From Chrysomallon squamiferum (taxonomy: Eukaryota > Mollusca > Gastropoda > Neomphalida > Peltospiridae): 64,000 bases of DNA. The DNA lies in assembly GCA_012295275.1 (NCBI GenBank), contig CM022666.1, forward strand, positions 4,684,887 through 4,748,886, written 5' to 3'. The stretch's first letter is position 1, and every line of letters begins with the position of its first letter. Below the pieces are notes generated by a model. That model worked only from the letters and a program-made list of their open reading frames with translations, was not told the DNA's origin and ran no database searches. Below, piece after piece: positions 24,046-37,059 of the stretch. The translations under genes and the position numbers were made by a program.

Positions 24046-24330
24046 TTATATAATAGAGAACACAGTACATACCATGGAATTTATATATCCAGGGAAACGG
24101 TATGAAAGATTAATAAACTACATATATATCCAGGGATTAAAGGTTAACAGAGTGCAGAACATACCATGTAATTTATATATCCAGGGATACAGTACTAAAG
24201 AGTATATAATAGAGTACAATACATACCATGTAATTTATATATCCAATGATTTAACATTACATTTTAATAAATGGATGACTACAGTTATTTATTCCGATTA
24301 CGTGTAAGGTAACAAATCAGGGCTGGAACA
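24046..24330 (+). repeat. 61-bp satellite fragment plus family A start
   Basis: Units with TAATTTATATATCCAGGGAT and AGTACAATACATACCATG, then from about 24,270 the opening of family A (TTATTTATTCCGATTACGTG), cut after about 60 bp by an (AATA)n tract. Confidence 0.75.
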
Positions 24331-24333
24331 AAA

Positions 24334-24396
<63 letters not shown>

Positions 24397-24400
24397 AATT
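24331..24400. repeat. (AATA)n microsatellite
   Basis: Pure AATA units. Nothing else is supported between here and 25,030 except a diverged copy of the 75-bp motif near 24,890. Confidence 0.9.
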
Positions 24401-25189
24401 AAAATAAAGCAAAATAATATTTTTTTTTTAGAAAATGGTTAAAAAATAAAACAAATACTTTGACGTGTGATCTACGCGATGCAGTGATCTACACTGATCA
24501 AATTATACGCGCTTATTTTAGTTATTATTTTGTTTATTCTTGGTTTTTTATTACCTCGGTTTAACGATGTAATTGGTTCCAAATTTCTGATCGTTGAGCG
24601 GGAGACTAATTTACACAGAACTGATGTTAAAAACAGTGGTTCTCGCTGATCAGATTTGACTAAAACATTTTTTTTTTTTTTTTAGATAAGGAGAAATAAA
24701 TAATTTTAAAAAGAAAAGATCGTTAAAGCGAGATCCACCTAGCTAAACATTAAAAAAAAAAAACAAAAGGGTATCGGTGTTCATTTTAATTTTCAACAAC
24801 AGTAACAACAACAACAACAAAACATTTATTTATCTATAATAATAATAATGTATTCAAACTTTGTGAATCCGTTTATTAGTAATTTGGTGAGGTAACATCT
24901 ATTTATAGCCCATTTGCCGAATAAAATGAGTATTTATTACACATCTGAAATCTCCAAGGGAGGTAAAAAGAAGCGAACACCATAGCGTTAATATGCTGTT
25001 ATTAAAAATACTGGCAACTATTCAAAGAATCCGATTACAGTGTCAAAAATATTTTAAATAATATGTATGGGTATGTGTCTTGGTATGGATCTGTGTGTGT
25101 GTGTATGTATGTGTGTGTGTGTTTGTGTGTGTGTGTGTATGTGTGAAAACAACTAACTAGCAACAACAACAACAATAATAATAAATAAA

Positions 25190-25209
25190 CGAATAAATAA
25201 ATAAATAAA

Positions 25210-25253
<44 letters not shown>

Positions 25254-25292
25254 TAATAATAATAATTAATAAATAAACGAATAAATAAATAA

Positions 25293-25327
<35 letters not shown>

Positions 25328-25345
25328 AATTATAAATAAATAAAA
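25190..25345. repeat. AAT and AATA microsatellites
   Basis: Two (AAT)n arrays separated by AATA units; a related direct copy lies at 46,795-46,885. Confidence 0.9.
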
Positions 25346-25451
25346 ACAGTAGTATTATAATGGTTTTAAGGGTAATGTGGTGATAATAATAAACATTTTT
25401 ATTTAATTTAACAATTTTATATATTTATAAAATGTAATGCATGTGTATGTG

Positions 25452-25537
25452 TATATACAGTGTCACAGATTTTCAGGTAGTCAACACCTCAAATGTAGGA
25501 AGCAACACAATTTTCTTGGTGTCTTCGTACTAAAGAA
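25452..25537 (-). pseudogene. TNF ligand exon 4 remnant
   Basis: Matches the left TNF exon 4 around 7,860-7,945 (shared TTTCAGGTAGT, CAATGTAGGAAGCAACA and TCTTC words). Frame is lost. A second remnant in the same orientation is at 47,065-47,150. Confidence 0.6.
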
Positions 25538-25689
25538 TAATAAGCTAAAATTATCTCTGAGTATTCAAAGCCTGACAAACATGAAAACAATTCCTTCACT
25601 GTTAATATCTATTAAACAAAACTATGAACACATGCAAAATCTAATAAGAAAGCATATATATATTCCCCTGGAATTGTTCCATAGTTCTT

Positions 25690-25870
25690 TCCTAAAAAAA
25701 AAAAAAAAAAAAAAAAAAACATATCTCGCTACTTTTATTAAAAAGGCATAAAAATATCTCGCTACTTTTATTAAAAAGGGACTCACGTTATTTGTCAAAG
25801 TGTTCCCGACCTTGCAGTTTGACGTATGTCGCCAGATCTTTCTGATAAACAAGAGTCCGTTACACCTACC
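25690..25870 (-). other. Short conserved exon-like segment
   Basis: After a TTTATCAG acceptor on the minus strand (near 25,843) both this copy and 47,460-47,522 read KDLAT(Y/H)VKLQGREH then a stop, with GTGAGTC just beyond. The two copies differ by a few bases. Function unknown; an A-run and a short tandem duplication follow at 25,697-25,780. Confidence 0.3.
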
Positions 25871-26003
25871 ACTCAGCAGATGATGATTATTCCCGAAAAG
25901 AAGTCACAGAAAAAAAGTCACAATTTTCAATTAAGAAATATATTAGCAATGAAAGATAGTTTAAACACATTTTGTCAGAGTATTTTGTTAATGTTCTTTG
26001 GTT

Positions 26004-26204
26004 TTAATGTTGATGGTTTAGTCTGATGTTCCACTCGATATCACGAAGAAATTCTGTCGCAGCATACACGAACCCTTCATAACAGATTTTGATGCCATCC
26101 TTATTGCTATGAATAACTTCTATATAAAACATACTTCTGATACTAGAGCAAGCTGGAGAATATATAGTGAAACACATTTTAACATGGAACATTTTATAAA
26201 TCAT
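26004..26204 (-). other. Family B open frame, copy B2
   Basis: MIYKMFHVKMCFTIYSPACS, then SIRSMFYIEVIHSNKDGIK, ICYEGFVYAATEFLRDIEWN. Full-length member that includes the EGFVY segment missing in B1. Lies downstream of family C copy C3 on the same strand. Confidence 0.45.
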
Positions 26205-26389
26205 TTACAATAGGAAGCTCATAGTTTAAATCTATCCTAATCAGTAAGCTGGACCCAAGCATCACCCCTGCACAGTATGAAGACTCTTTCTTTAATCCTG
26301 CCTAACTAATAAGTGTAACAAGTCACCACCCCTGCACAGTATGAAACCTCTTTCTTTAATCTAACCCGTTTATTCCCGATTCGGCCAGT

Positions 26390-26394
26390 GAGAT

Positions 26395-26429
<35 letters not shown>

Positions 26430-26442
26430 TGTATTTATTTAT
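26390..26442. repeat. (ATTT)n microsatellite
   Basis: ATTT units between families B and C. Confidence 0.9.
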
Positions 26443-26455
26443 TCGGCAGACTGAA

Positions 26456-26545
26456 TCAACAGTCATGATACAAGCGACATTTACAAACAGAAGATTCTTC
26501 TGTCACAGGGAGATATTTCTGAGACATTTTATATTCCTGGCCCGA
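26456..26545 (-). other. Family C exon-like block, copy C3
   Basis: GQEYKMSQKYLPVTEESSVC, then KCRLYHDC and TGA at the same length as C1. It is head-to-head with family A copy A4 (26,593 plus). Confidence 0.4.
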
Positions 26546-26592
26546 AAATAATAAATGGATGACCACACTTATTTATTCCGATTACGTGTAAG

Positions 26593-26765
26593 ATGAAAAG
26601 TCCGAGCTGAAACTTTCCACTGTGTGATACACAGACTACATGTTTTCATTTTGTTGTTCATGGTTTAGTTGACACAGGAATAAAAGTTACGCTGTACTCT
26701 TTATTTAAGAATAACGACAAAAGCAATCGTAATAATAATAATAACACCAACAACAACTACTACTG
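26593..26765 (+). pseudogene. Family A block, copy A4, broken
   Basis: Same family as 13,739-13,942 but the frame stops at once (MKSPS then TGA) after point changes in the PGWNF region. The rest of the block is well conserved. Confidence 0.5.
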
Positions 26766-26989
26766 TTAGTAATACGCTTGATTGATATCTACATACAGCT
26801 TGGGTGGAAAGCCCAGTTCCCGAATAAAATTATTATTCTCTGAAAACAGGTAGACGAAATACATATAATAACTTTTTCAAAGTATTCATAAAATATCAAA
26901 TGAAGCTATAGAGAGATTTATGTCGTAAAATTGATTCACTCCATTCTGAACAAAGAGTCAGCCTAATTTAGGTAAATACATGTTTTATT

Positions 26990-27220
26990 TATTTCATAGG
27001 TTATATATATATACAAAAAATTATAATTTCACTTATTTCATAGGTTATATTTATTTATATAAAATTATAAAAATCACTTATTTCATAGGTTATATATATT
27101 TATATAAAATCATAAATTTATACATTGCTGTTTAGGATTTTTCCACACCCAAATTTATTTGTATAAAAGTATTATTTCACTTATTTCATTTTATTATTTA
27201 TATAAAATGATTATTTAACA
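26990..27220. repeat. AT-rich minisatellite, inverted copy
   Basis: About five units with TTTCATAGGTTATATATA and ATAAAATTATAATTTCAC, opposite in orientation to 22,200-22,715. Confidence 0.8.
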
Positions 27221-27299
27221 TATTACGTCAACGTGAAAAAATAATTACATCGCGGTAAATTCGATAAGTATCTAGCATTTATGCGCTGGCAGGTAAGAA

Positions 27300-27880
27300 T
27301 AATATAAGCCACAGAAAATACAGCACTCATTTTTATTTAAAATGGTATCTCGAAAATGCTTCAAAATGCATTTTTCCACGTCCAATTTCACTGGCATAAT
27401 GTTACAGTTCTGTTGTTATTAAGCAGAAAACTGAGTTATCAGATTCACGTTGCGATCTATTAACAATAACGTTCAAGGCAGTTTGAATTTCTGTCACTGA
27501 GAGGAAACCAGCCCTGGACGTGATCTTTCGAGGACGATACAATATCAGCAAACAGAGCGGATATGTAGAATGAGGACCTGGCAAGCTTTGACATGTTTTG
27601 TCTGCCTTTGCACTAAGCCAACAACGCGAGGTTTTAGGAACGGATAAAGAGAACTTTAACTCAAGTTCTGTTTTCAACCGAGTAAATGTTTCTACATAAG
27701 TGTTTAAAAAACCAGGCGATGTATCTACGAAGGTGATTAAATGTGTTCTTGAAACTTTGACAGTACCTTAGTCAAGGTATTTTCCTTCTTGCTTGTCAAA
27801 TTCGATGTCCGCTGGTTTACGAGAACATCGAACTTTCCGCTATTAAGCCGTACCCGAGCTCACCGAATTGTTCGTTTTTG
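27300..27880. other. Less repetitive stretch with one minus-strand ORF
   Basis: A 91-codon minus-strand ORF (27,402-27,677, starting MKTELELKFSLSVPKTSRCW) lies in sequence not repeated elsewhere in the window. It has no motif I recognise and no duplicated copy to test conservation, so I do not call it a gene. Confidence 0.2.
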
Positions 27881-28430
27881 AATATTTCACAATAAAAACA
27901 CATTTTAGTGATTTAAGTAAATCATCAAAATCTATCGAGTGCGAGCTGTTTTCTAACTTCTTGGAAAAATAAGATGATTTGGCGGTAGAAACAGCAAATA
28001 AGCCATCATCACCTTGGTTAGTCACCTGATCAAAACAGTGCCACTTGATTGGATGTTTATTTCACTTCACGGTATTGAATATTTATTCCGCGCTTTGCTA
28101 TCTCAAGCTGTTTTTCACTTACTTTCATTTTGTTACATTGTCTTCATTCTTGGAAAGTTACATCGTTGATTGCTAATGTACCGTCACACTTTTCCCTATA
28201 CATTTGTTTTAAGAGAAAAAACAATATATTTATTTTTAATTATTTCTTTAAAATCCTACCTCTTTCCAGTGATATAAATAACTTCGTACGAAAAACACTA
28301 CTCCTTACACTCCTCAACAACTGGAAACAAATTTCGTGGCATCAGATACCAAGGTCTTCATTAGGAGGATTATCTGCTCCATTAGACATCGCTGTGCTGT
28401 CATATTGGATTTCAGTGGTGAGTATTTGTA
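27880..28430 (+). repeat. Inverted copy of 21,565-22,135 with LSYWISV exon
   Basis: Mirrors 21,565-22,135 (shared GATGATTTGGCGGTAG-type and ATCTATCGAGTGCG-type words). It includes the second LSYWISV exon at 28,318-28,417: NWKQISWHQIPRSSLGG, then LSAPLDIAVLSYWISV, with an intact GTGAGTA donor but CAA instead of CAG at the acceptor. Confidence 0.7.
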
Positions 28431-28856
28431 CACAGTGGTTTACAAGGCATTCACTGAAAATTGATAAATCAGACCTCGCATTTTCAAAAGAGAAATCTTT
28501 GCTATTTTTTTTTTTTTTTTTGACATCGCATAAGAATATTATCAATGTAAATATATCTTGATATTATTTATTTTACTTTTTTCTTTGAAAGAATATTATA
28601 CAGAACTATATGTACGTGTGTATATTGTATGTGAATTTCTTAAGTTTCATATTTTATAACCACTTGGCGATTCTGTACAAGTGTAAATTTTTGGTTTGCT
28701 GAAATAATGTGTTATATAGGTGTGTGTATATTGTATCTGTGTACGTGTGCGGGTGTGTGTATTTATCTTGGTATTATTTATTACTAATAACTTTTTGTTT
28801 TCTTTGGGTTATGTTTTACAGATTACTTCTAAAGGAAATAAAAGTTGTTACACAAA

Positions 28857-30854
28857 ATGGTACCAGTTCGTCCAGTCCTTGCCATTCCTCTTATGGTACT
28901 AAACTTCATACTCATCAGTTTCATTGTATCTGTAACATTAAACGAATTTCTGAACAGAGAAACCAGCTTGTTGTTTGACAAGGAACTGTGTGTGAAAATC
29001 TCGTGCAAACCAGGAGAAAACTGTTGTGATGACAAATCTACGACCAGAACCAGGAACAATACCACGTATTGCTGTTACAGAGATGGAGAAAAAGTAATCA
29101 GTGAAATTATGAAAAAGGTAAATTCTGTATTTAGTTCTAAAAACTTATATTCCATAAATACATTAAATGAAAAAAAATATTGTTTTCTGTAGATATGAAA
29201 TTAAGAAAAGGTAAATTCTCTATAAAATAAAAAAGTTAAAAATTATAAATGAAATTAAAAAAAAAAAAAAAGAAAAAAAAGAAAAGAAAGATCAGTATAT
29301 GTTTAATAATATTAGAATTATGAAAAGGAGAAATTAATAGTTCTGAAAAATATTTATAAATTTAATATTGATTATTGTAGACTAGTTTCAAATTGGTTAT
29401 TAACATTCTTTTTAGAAACTGAGTGAAAGTCATACAAAAGCTGAGAAAAGTGGTAAGTTAATACAGACACATATATACACACTCAGACATACATAAAAAG
29501 ACAAAGTCGCAGAAACACCGACTCACACAAGAAAAGTCATAAACATATACATATACAAACACAGACACACAAACATACAGAAAAAGACCCACACACAAAC
29601 AGAAACATTCAGGCACACATATTTAAATATCCACAAAAGTTTTTATAATTATGTATTTGTATGTACGTGCATATTTGTGTACAGTCTATGTATGTAAACA
29701 CGTACAAGTGTATATTTATGTGTGTGTATTTATATATGTGTATGTATGTGCGTGTTTCAGAGATGTCGCTGAGCTTTTGAATTTAGATAATAAAATCAAC
29801 GTGTACGAATCTATGTATGTATGAATATATATATTTATACATGTATCAGTAGTCTATATGTGTCTATATATATTTCAGAACAGAAACTTAAACAGATCAG
29901 AGAGGTCGCTTACAAACTGAATAATAAAAACAATGTGAAGACTACGGCTCATCTACAAATGGAAGTAAATGCAACATATGACAAAAGTAAGAAAACAAGT
30001 AGTAGTAGCAGTGGTAGCAGTAGAAATAGTAATAGTAGTAGCAGTAGTAGAGTACTAGTAATAGTAGTATTAGAGTAGTAGTAATAGTAATAGAGTAGTA
30101 GTATTAGTAGCAGAGTAATTTTACTCTGTAAAAAGAGGTGATTTGGTAATAAATGTGGTAGTAAAATAGAAGTAATAGTAGTAGTTGGTCTGGTAAAAGT
30201 AGTTGTAGTAGTAGTAGTTGGTCTGGTAAAAGTAGTTGTAGTAGTAATCACATAGATATTAGTAGTGGTTAGGAAATAATAGAAGAAATTGTGATAACAA
30301 TGGTATTAGCAAGTTAGTAGTAAAAATATCAATGATGGTACTAAAGTAGTCAATAGCAGGAGTTTGTAGTAGTTATAGAAATATATTAGTAATACTAACT
30401 ACAACTGTTGACAATTTAAAATAAAAATATTATTTAAAAGTCATTTCTTCTTACAAACTTTTCAGACACACTGAAGCCTCTCATCAAATGGACGTCGTCT
30501 GGTAAAAGATCGTTTGTGAAAGGAGCTGCAGCTGTTGTCGCTGACGGGATTCAAGTCAAACACGCTGCTTACTACTTCATATACAGCAACGTTTTATTCC
30601 ATGCCAACCAAGTCAGAGAGCTAGAATACGCTAGGCTGTGTCACTCAATTGAAATATATCCAAATTATGAAGTCCTCTACAGAAATCCTCAAACAACATG
30701 CAAAGTACGAAGACACCAGGAAGGTTTTGTTACTTCCTACATTGGAGCTGTTTACTACCTGAAAGCCAATGACACTGTAGTGGTGAGAACATCACTTGTG
30801 AACAGAATTTTGAGAGATCCTGAGACAACCTACTTTGGCCTGTATATGCTTTGA
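28857..30854 (+). CDS. TNF-superfamily ligand (right copy, intact frame)
   Basis: Predicted type II membrane cytokine that would trimerise and bind a TNF receptor. Exons 28,857-29,117, 29,416-29,452, 29,879-29,986 and 30,466-30,854 join to 264 codons with consensus GT-AG introns; a TTTTACAG acceptor 35 nt before the ATG implies a 5'-UTR intron. Residues 7-28 form the signal anchor; a Cys-rich stalk follows (residues about 42-77), then a lysine-rich helix-like segment (about 88-118). The TNF homology domain spans about 120-264: AHL at 123-125, W144, YYFIYS at 171-176, a Cys pair in ARLCHS and PQTTCK likely matching the TNF disulfide, and the YFGLYML end. Sequons occur in the stalk (NNTT), NAT and NDT. 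No close family name can be given from sequence alone. Confidence 0.85.
29998..30260. repeat. (AGT)n-rich tract in TNF intron 3
   Basis: Imperfect AGT trinucleotides with the duplicated TAGTTGGTCTGGTAAAAGTA unit; mirror of 8,390-8,650. Confidence 0.85.
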
Positions 30855-30859
30855 GAGGC

Positions 30860-33470
30860 CTGAACTATAATTAACAATATATAATTTTCAGTTTTCTAAG
30901 TATTTTTTCTTTTGGGGTGTGTGTTTTTTTTTTTATTAATATTTCTCAGAAGTAACAAATATGATTGTTCAAGAACTGAGCTTTTCGCCCAGGCTGTAAA
31001 TAGTTCATCAAAATCAACACACTAAGCCGACCGGATTGGAACATTTCTCATCATACAAAAAAAAAAAAACATCATTTTTCATTAATCAACAATTTTTACT
31101 ACAGAAAAACATAGAGTAACATCTGCTTTGGAAACAGGGACTTTTTTCTCTATCTCCGGTAAAATGACATTTTCTATAATGTTGGAGTCGTGGTTTAATA
31201 TTATCACTGATATCAACATGACTGGAATCGCTGCTGGCTTGTACTTTATGAAGAAATTAGGACAAAACACCCATAGAAATGAATACTTGAAAAACTTGAT
31301 GTATTCAGTATGAACATCTATGTATTTTCTTTAAATAGCAGACATTCATGACAAATAAATAATTTCAAATACTCAAAAATAATAATATCAGTTTCTAATT
31401 TATTCATCTGATTTTATGAGATAAATAAATAAATAAGAATGAGCGTGCAGTTCACGAAACCATGCTGTTTGTTCAGGACTGATTTGTATCACTGGAACCC
31501 GAGAGTCATGAATACTAACAAGTAACAGATAATTTTGTGTTACTTAGCTCCAATAACAAAGTTACAAAGTATTTTTACAACATATACACACAGACACATA
31601 TACTTACACGTATTTATTATTTAAAACGTTTTTTTTATACTCTAATAACATTATTTGGATAGTTGCCAGTATTTTGAATAACAAAATATTAACACTATTT
31701 TTTTGGCTTGTTTCCAACTCCTTGAAGGTTTCCGAGAAGTAATGAATATTAATTTAGTTCGGGGACTGGGTTTTCCACCCAAGCTATAAATAGTTGTCAG
31801 GTCACTAGGTAAAGTTATCAACCGAATTAATAATAGACGGATTTAGAAAGTATGAATGCACTATTATTGATATAAATAAATAGATCTGCTGTTGTGGTTG
31901 TTGTTGTTATTGTTGTTGAAAATGAATATGAACACCGATACTTTTCTAATTTGTATTATTATTATTTTTCAGGTCTGTTCATTAACAAAGCAGTAACTAG
32001 GTCATGAACGCCATTTGCAAGACAGTGCGTGCACCCATTCATAAAACTGTTTTGAAAATGTTTGTGTATGTTTGTGTGTTTCTTAAGATTAAGGTTTCTG
32101 AGAAATAATAAATAACATTCTTCTAGAACTGAGCTTTCCATCCAGGCTATAAATTGTACGTCATAATCAGTAATAAATAAAAATTGTAAAACAAAAAGAA
32201 AAACAAGAAAGAAAAAAAAAAGGCAAAAACATAATTAATTAAAACAACGGTTAAAAATAAATAAATAATTAAACAACAAAATTAAAATTAAAGAAAAACA
32301 AAATGTATAAGAGTATATGTGTGTGTGCGCGCGCACAGTATGATAGTAAATGATAGTAAAAACACTATACACTATTGCGCGTCCTAACTCTTGTTAATAC
32401 GCATGCGCATGTATTGAAGAAAGCTAAAATTTATATCACGTGATGGCTCCCCTTTCGTCTGTTGGATACAGTGACCTTGACATACTGATTGTTTACTGGA
32501 ATAACCAGAATGTTATACTATTATAAACACGTTCCTACGCGTTTTGGAAAGTCTTGGAAAGTATTGGAAATTCGCCACAGTGTTTTCAAGGGTCTCTAAC
32601 GTTTTGGAAAATTATGTCCAAGCCGTAAATAAAATGTATGAAAAACTGGTTTGTTTCACTAATATTTAGACCCGATTCAACGCCCTGTTTTAGCCAATAT
32701 AGCGTAGCCAATGAAAATGGTTCCATTTTCAGGTTGTCTGAGGAAACCCATAAGGAGTAGTATTTCGGGCATTTTAAAACTGTGGAAATAAGAAGAAAGT
32801 AACGCGACAACTTTTTATGAAACAATATTTCTGTATCTATATTTCTGGCAGTCTGTCCACTCCAAGAACAAAAGCTGTCCCAAAACTAATCCTACATCTG
32901 CAAGTATTTGTAAAGAGGCATGCGCGGAAAAGTGACAGGAAGTTATTAATTAACATAATTTATATATATAATCATGCATCTCATCAGACGGTCTTCTCTG
33001 CTTGTTAAATAAGATTTTATTTAATAATTTCAGTTTTTATTATCTCTGAAGTGTCAAGAACGTTGTATTTACGTTTATATGAGATGGAAATATCACCAAC
33101 GTAGAATGAAATTTACACACTGCTGTCAAAAATACGTTATTGGTTACAGGATTCGCTTGGCTGGTCCTAATGTAGTAAATATTATCTATATTATTGTACT
33201 ACTCGTAGTTTATTAATATGATTACTGTGTTTTTTAATTTAACAACGTCACTAAATACATTTTTAATCAACCGTTACATAACCCCCTATTTAGTGTTAAA
33301 GACCACATAGATATACATCGTAAGATAAAATTCTACTCCGGAAAACAACGCACTCTACTTTGTTTTGAAAAAAAGCCAGGAATAATTCATATAAATATAT
33401 AATTACATAGCTTAATCTACTTAATATTGATGTATGTAATAAATAAATAAACAGTACAACAAAAATAACT
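30860..33470. other. Right-arm TNF 3' flank
   Basis: Mirror of 5,180-7,790. Carries three copies of the 75-bp motif and no supportable exon. A 61-codon plus-strand frame at 31,128-31,313 is broken in the left arm by a 4-bp difference. Confidence 0.6.
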
Positions 33471-33536
33471 TTTTAATAACTAAACGCAAAATAAAATATA
33501 TTACAGTCATTTATCTGATTATCACACATCTTTTCT

Positions 33537-34213
<677 letters not shown>

Positions 34214-34260
34214 CTGAAATAAACAAACAACTAATCATAGAAATAAATAAATAAATAAAT

Positions 34261-34261
<1 letters not shown>

Positions 34262-34328
<67 letters not shown>

Positions 34329-34340
34329 TAATAATAATAA
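34262..34340. repeat. (AAT)n microsatellite
   Basis: Mirror of 4,299-4,370. Confidence 0.93.
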
Positions 34341-34752
34341 TAATGACAGTAATATTAATAATAATGTTGAATAAAATTTAGTAAAATAAAGATATGATAT
34401 TAAAAACTTTAGATTTGCTCTGTTTGTTTTCCAGACTGAAAACTTTTCGTATCTTTCTCGTACTCTGACTCTCCATCTCACACAGAGGCACGCACACGCA
34501 CACACACACACACACGTACACACACATCGAACAGTTAATACGTTTCTTCGCCTTTTACCTATTTACTTATTTATGTATTTATAGTGGACTAAATCAGCTG
34601 TAGAGTATTTATAATTATAATCAATTCTGTTACAATTAGTAGTATCTCTATGAAATACTCTCTACGTTATTGTGTTGAAAACTAAGCTTTATTTTAACAT
34701 TGCGTTAAATAGGTTTCAGGTATTCTCGACTTTTGTAAGTTTGAAAAGAAAG

Positions 34753-34860
<108 letters not shown>

Positions 34861-35199
34861 GAAATATTGAGAAGATTTATTTGCATACACTATTAGAAAC
34901 CCAATAGGTATTTCTATAATACAAACAGTGAATCATCTTGACAGCTGATGACGAAGGTAACCATGACGTATTTAGAGAGAAAACTGAAAAGCTAAAACTC
35001 TGTTTGAAAATATTCGACTATTTTAAGAATTTCTGAAATTCAGGTGAATATTAAATGTACCTGTTTTCGTACAGGTGTATTTTGAAATTTTGGGTATTGG
35101 TTTGGAATGTGTGAATGTATGTTTGTGAGTATGTCTATAGATGTGTGTGTGTACATGCATATGCACATGGTGTTTGTGTGTGTTTGTATTCGTGTGCAT

Positions 35200-35510
35200 G
35201 TTTGTGTGTGTGATATGTGTCTATGCATGTTTGTGTGTGTGGTATGTGTATGTGTATGTGTGTTTTGTAGGTAATGGTAGGTGTATGTGTATGCCTGTCT
35301 GTATGTGTTTACATGTTTGTGTGTGTGGTATGTGTCTATACATGTGTGTTTTGTAGGTAATGGTAGGTATGTGTATGCCTGTCTCTATGTGTTTACATGT
35401 TTGTGTGTGTGGTATGTGTCTATACATTTGTGTTTTGTATGTAATGGTAGGTATGTGTATGCGTGTCTCTGTGTGTTTACATGTTTGTGTTTGATAGATA
35501 ATTATGTACT
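35200..35510. repeat. 84-bp minisatellite, about 4 units
   Basis: Inverted, contracted counterpart of 2,735-3,480. Confidence 0.9.
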
Positions 35511-35689
35511 AGGTAGGTTAATGGTGGCGAATATTCGTTTTTATTGATGTAGTACAACAGACGTCTGTATTCCGTGTATTTGTGTGTGTGTTTATATATG
35601 TATATTAGTGTATATCAGTGCAGAAGTCTAGACAGAGAATATTAAGGAAGGTAACTCTTTCGTACTTAAGGACCATTTTCTCAAATAAT

Positions 35690-36026
35690 GATCCTTGTTG
35701 TTGTTGTAATATCATTGTCATCATTATTATTTATATTTTTAAGGATTTTACCGCTTTTGTTGTTGTTATTGTTATTGTAATTATTATTGTTGATGAAATT
35801 TTTTGGCAGTTAATATTTTGTTTCAGTTTTAGTTTTCATCCTTGTAGTCTAAACACTGTTTATCTCAAATACTGTTGTCACTATTATTATTATTATGATT
35901 ATTTATGTATGAATGTATATATGTATGTGTATGAGAGTACATACATATATTTCTGGCTGATATGTGTATCCATGTTTATATGTCCGTGTCTATTAATACA
36001 TGAGTATTAGTGTGAGCTTGTTGTGC

Positions 36027-36057
<31 letters not shown>

Positions 36058-36062
36058 TATAG

Positions 36063-36107
<45 letters not shown>

Positions 36108-36445
36108 CTAAGGAAGATAACTCTTTAATACTCAAGGACCTTTATCTCACAAAATGCTTGTTGTTGTTAATGTAATATCATTATTAGAATTATTTGTACT
36201 ATTATTGTTATTGCTGTTGTTATTATTTATGGCTATTGTTATTGAAATTATTATAGCTGATGACATTTTTTGGCAGTTAATATTTTGTTTCAGTTTTATT
36301 TTTCATCCAGGTAGTCTAAACACTTTTTATCTCAAATGCTGTTGTCAGTGTAGTTGTGTGTCTCCTTTTTTATGGCGGTGTACACGTGTCAGAGGTTGTA
36401 CTAACCAAACAAAATTTCAACAGACTGGGTCTCCATTATGATATG
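35690..36445 (+). pseudogene. Two tandem transmembrane-exon copies
   Basis: 35,835-35,885 (truncated) and 36,308-36,440 (full length) correspond to 2,310-2,375 and 1,764-1,896. The full-length copy has TAA at its third codon in the hydrophobic frame and a 1-bp insertion, so it cannot encode the helix. The TATGATATG|GTAAGT donor is intact. Confidence 0.5.
36025..36108. repeat. Interrupted (TA)n microsatellite
   Basis: TA units with ACA and GA interruptions. Confidence 0.9.
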
Positions 36446-36559
36446 GTAAGTGTTATCTGTGAGTTTATTTATTTATTTTTAAATACTTCTTTTTTTAGTT
36501 GATTTCTTTTTTTTAATCCGTATGTAACGAAATGGAAGAAAAGGTACAGAATGACGCAA

Positions 36560-36880
36560 TTTGAACATCCAGGGATACAGTATTATTCCAGTACAGTACA
36601 TACCATGTAACTTATATATCCAGGTAGGGATACATTATTAAAGATTAATTGAGTACAGTTCTTTTCATGTAAATTTATATTCCAGGGAAATGGTATTAAA
36701 GATTAATATATTCCAGTACACACCATGCATTTTACATATCCACGGTGAAACTATTAAAGATTACATAACAGAGATTATAATTATAATTTAGCATTAGATT
36801 TTATTCCAGTAAATACACATATATAATTTATATATCCAAGAATATAATATTACAGATTCAGTATAGTAAATATTATGTAT
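36560..36880 (+). repeat. Degenerate 61-bp satellite units
   Basis: Diverged units with ATATCCAGG and TATTAAAGATTA; same family as 37,060-37,412. Confidence 0.75.
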
Positions 36881-37059
36881 CCTGTGTATCATCCTATGGT
36901 GTAGCGTTTACTGTGTATATATTAGTGTGTATATTAATAAAACCAGATTATTTTAGATAGCTTGTATTCTGTGTATCATTTTATAAATGAGGTTCTATGG
37001 TGTAGAGTATAAATGAATACATTAATGTGTATAGTCAAGGATATAATATTAAAGATTAT

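Noticed and set aside
27402-27677. 91-codon minus-strand ORF
   Set aside because: Single copy, no domain recognised, length expected by chance; recorded only as part of a less repetitive stretch.
31128-31313. Open frame downstream of right TNF (LESWFNIITDINMTG)
   Set aside because: The left-arm copy has a 4-bp length difference that breaks the frame; no splice context supports it.
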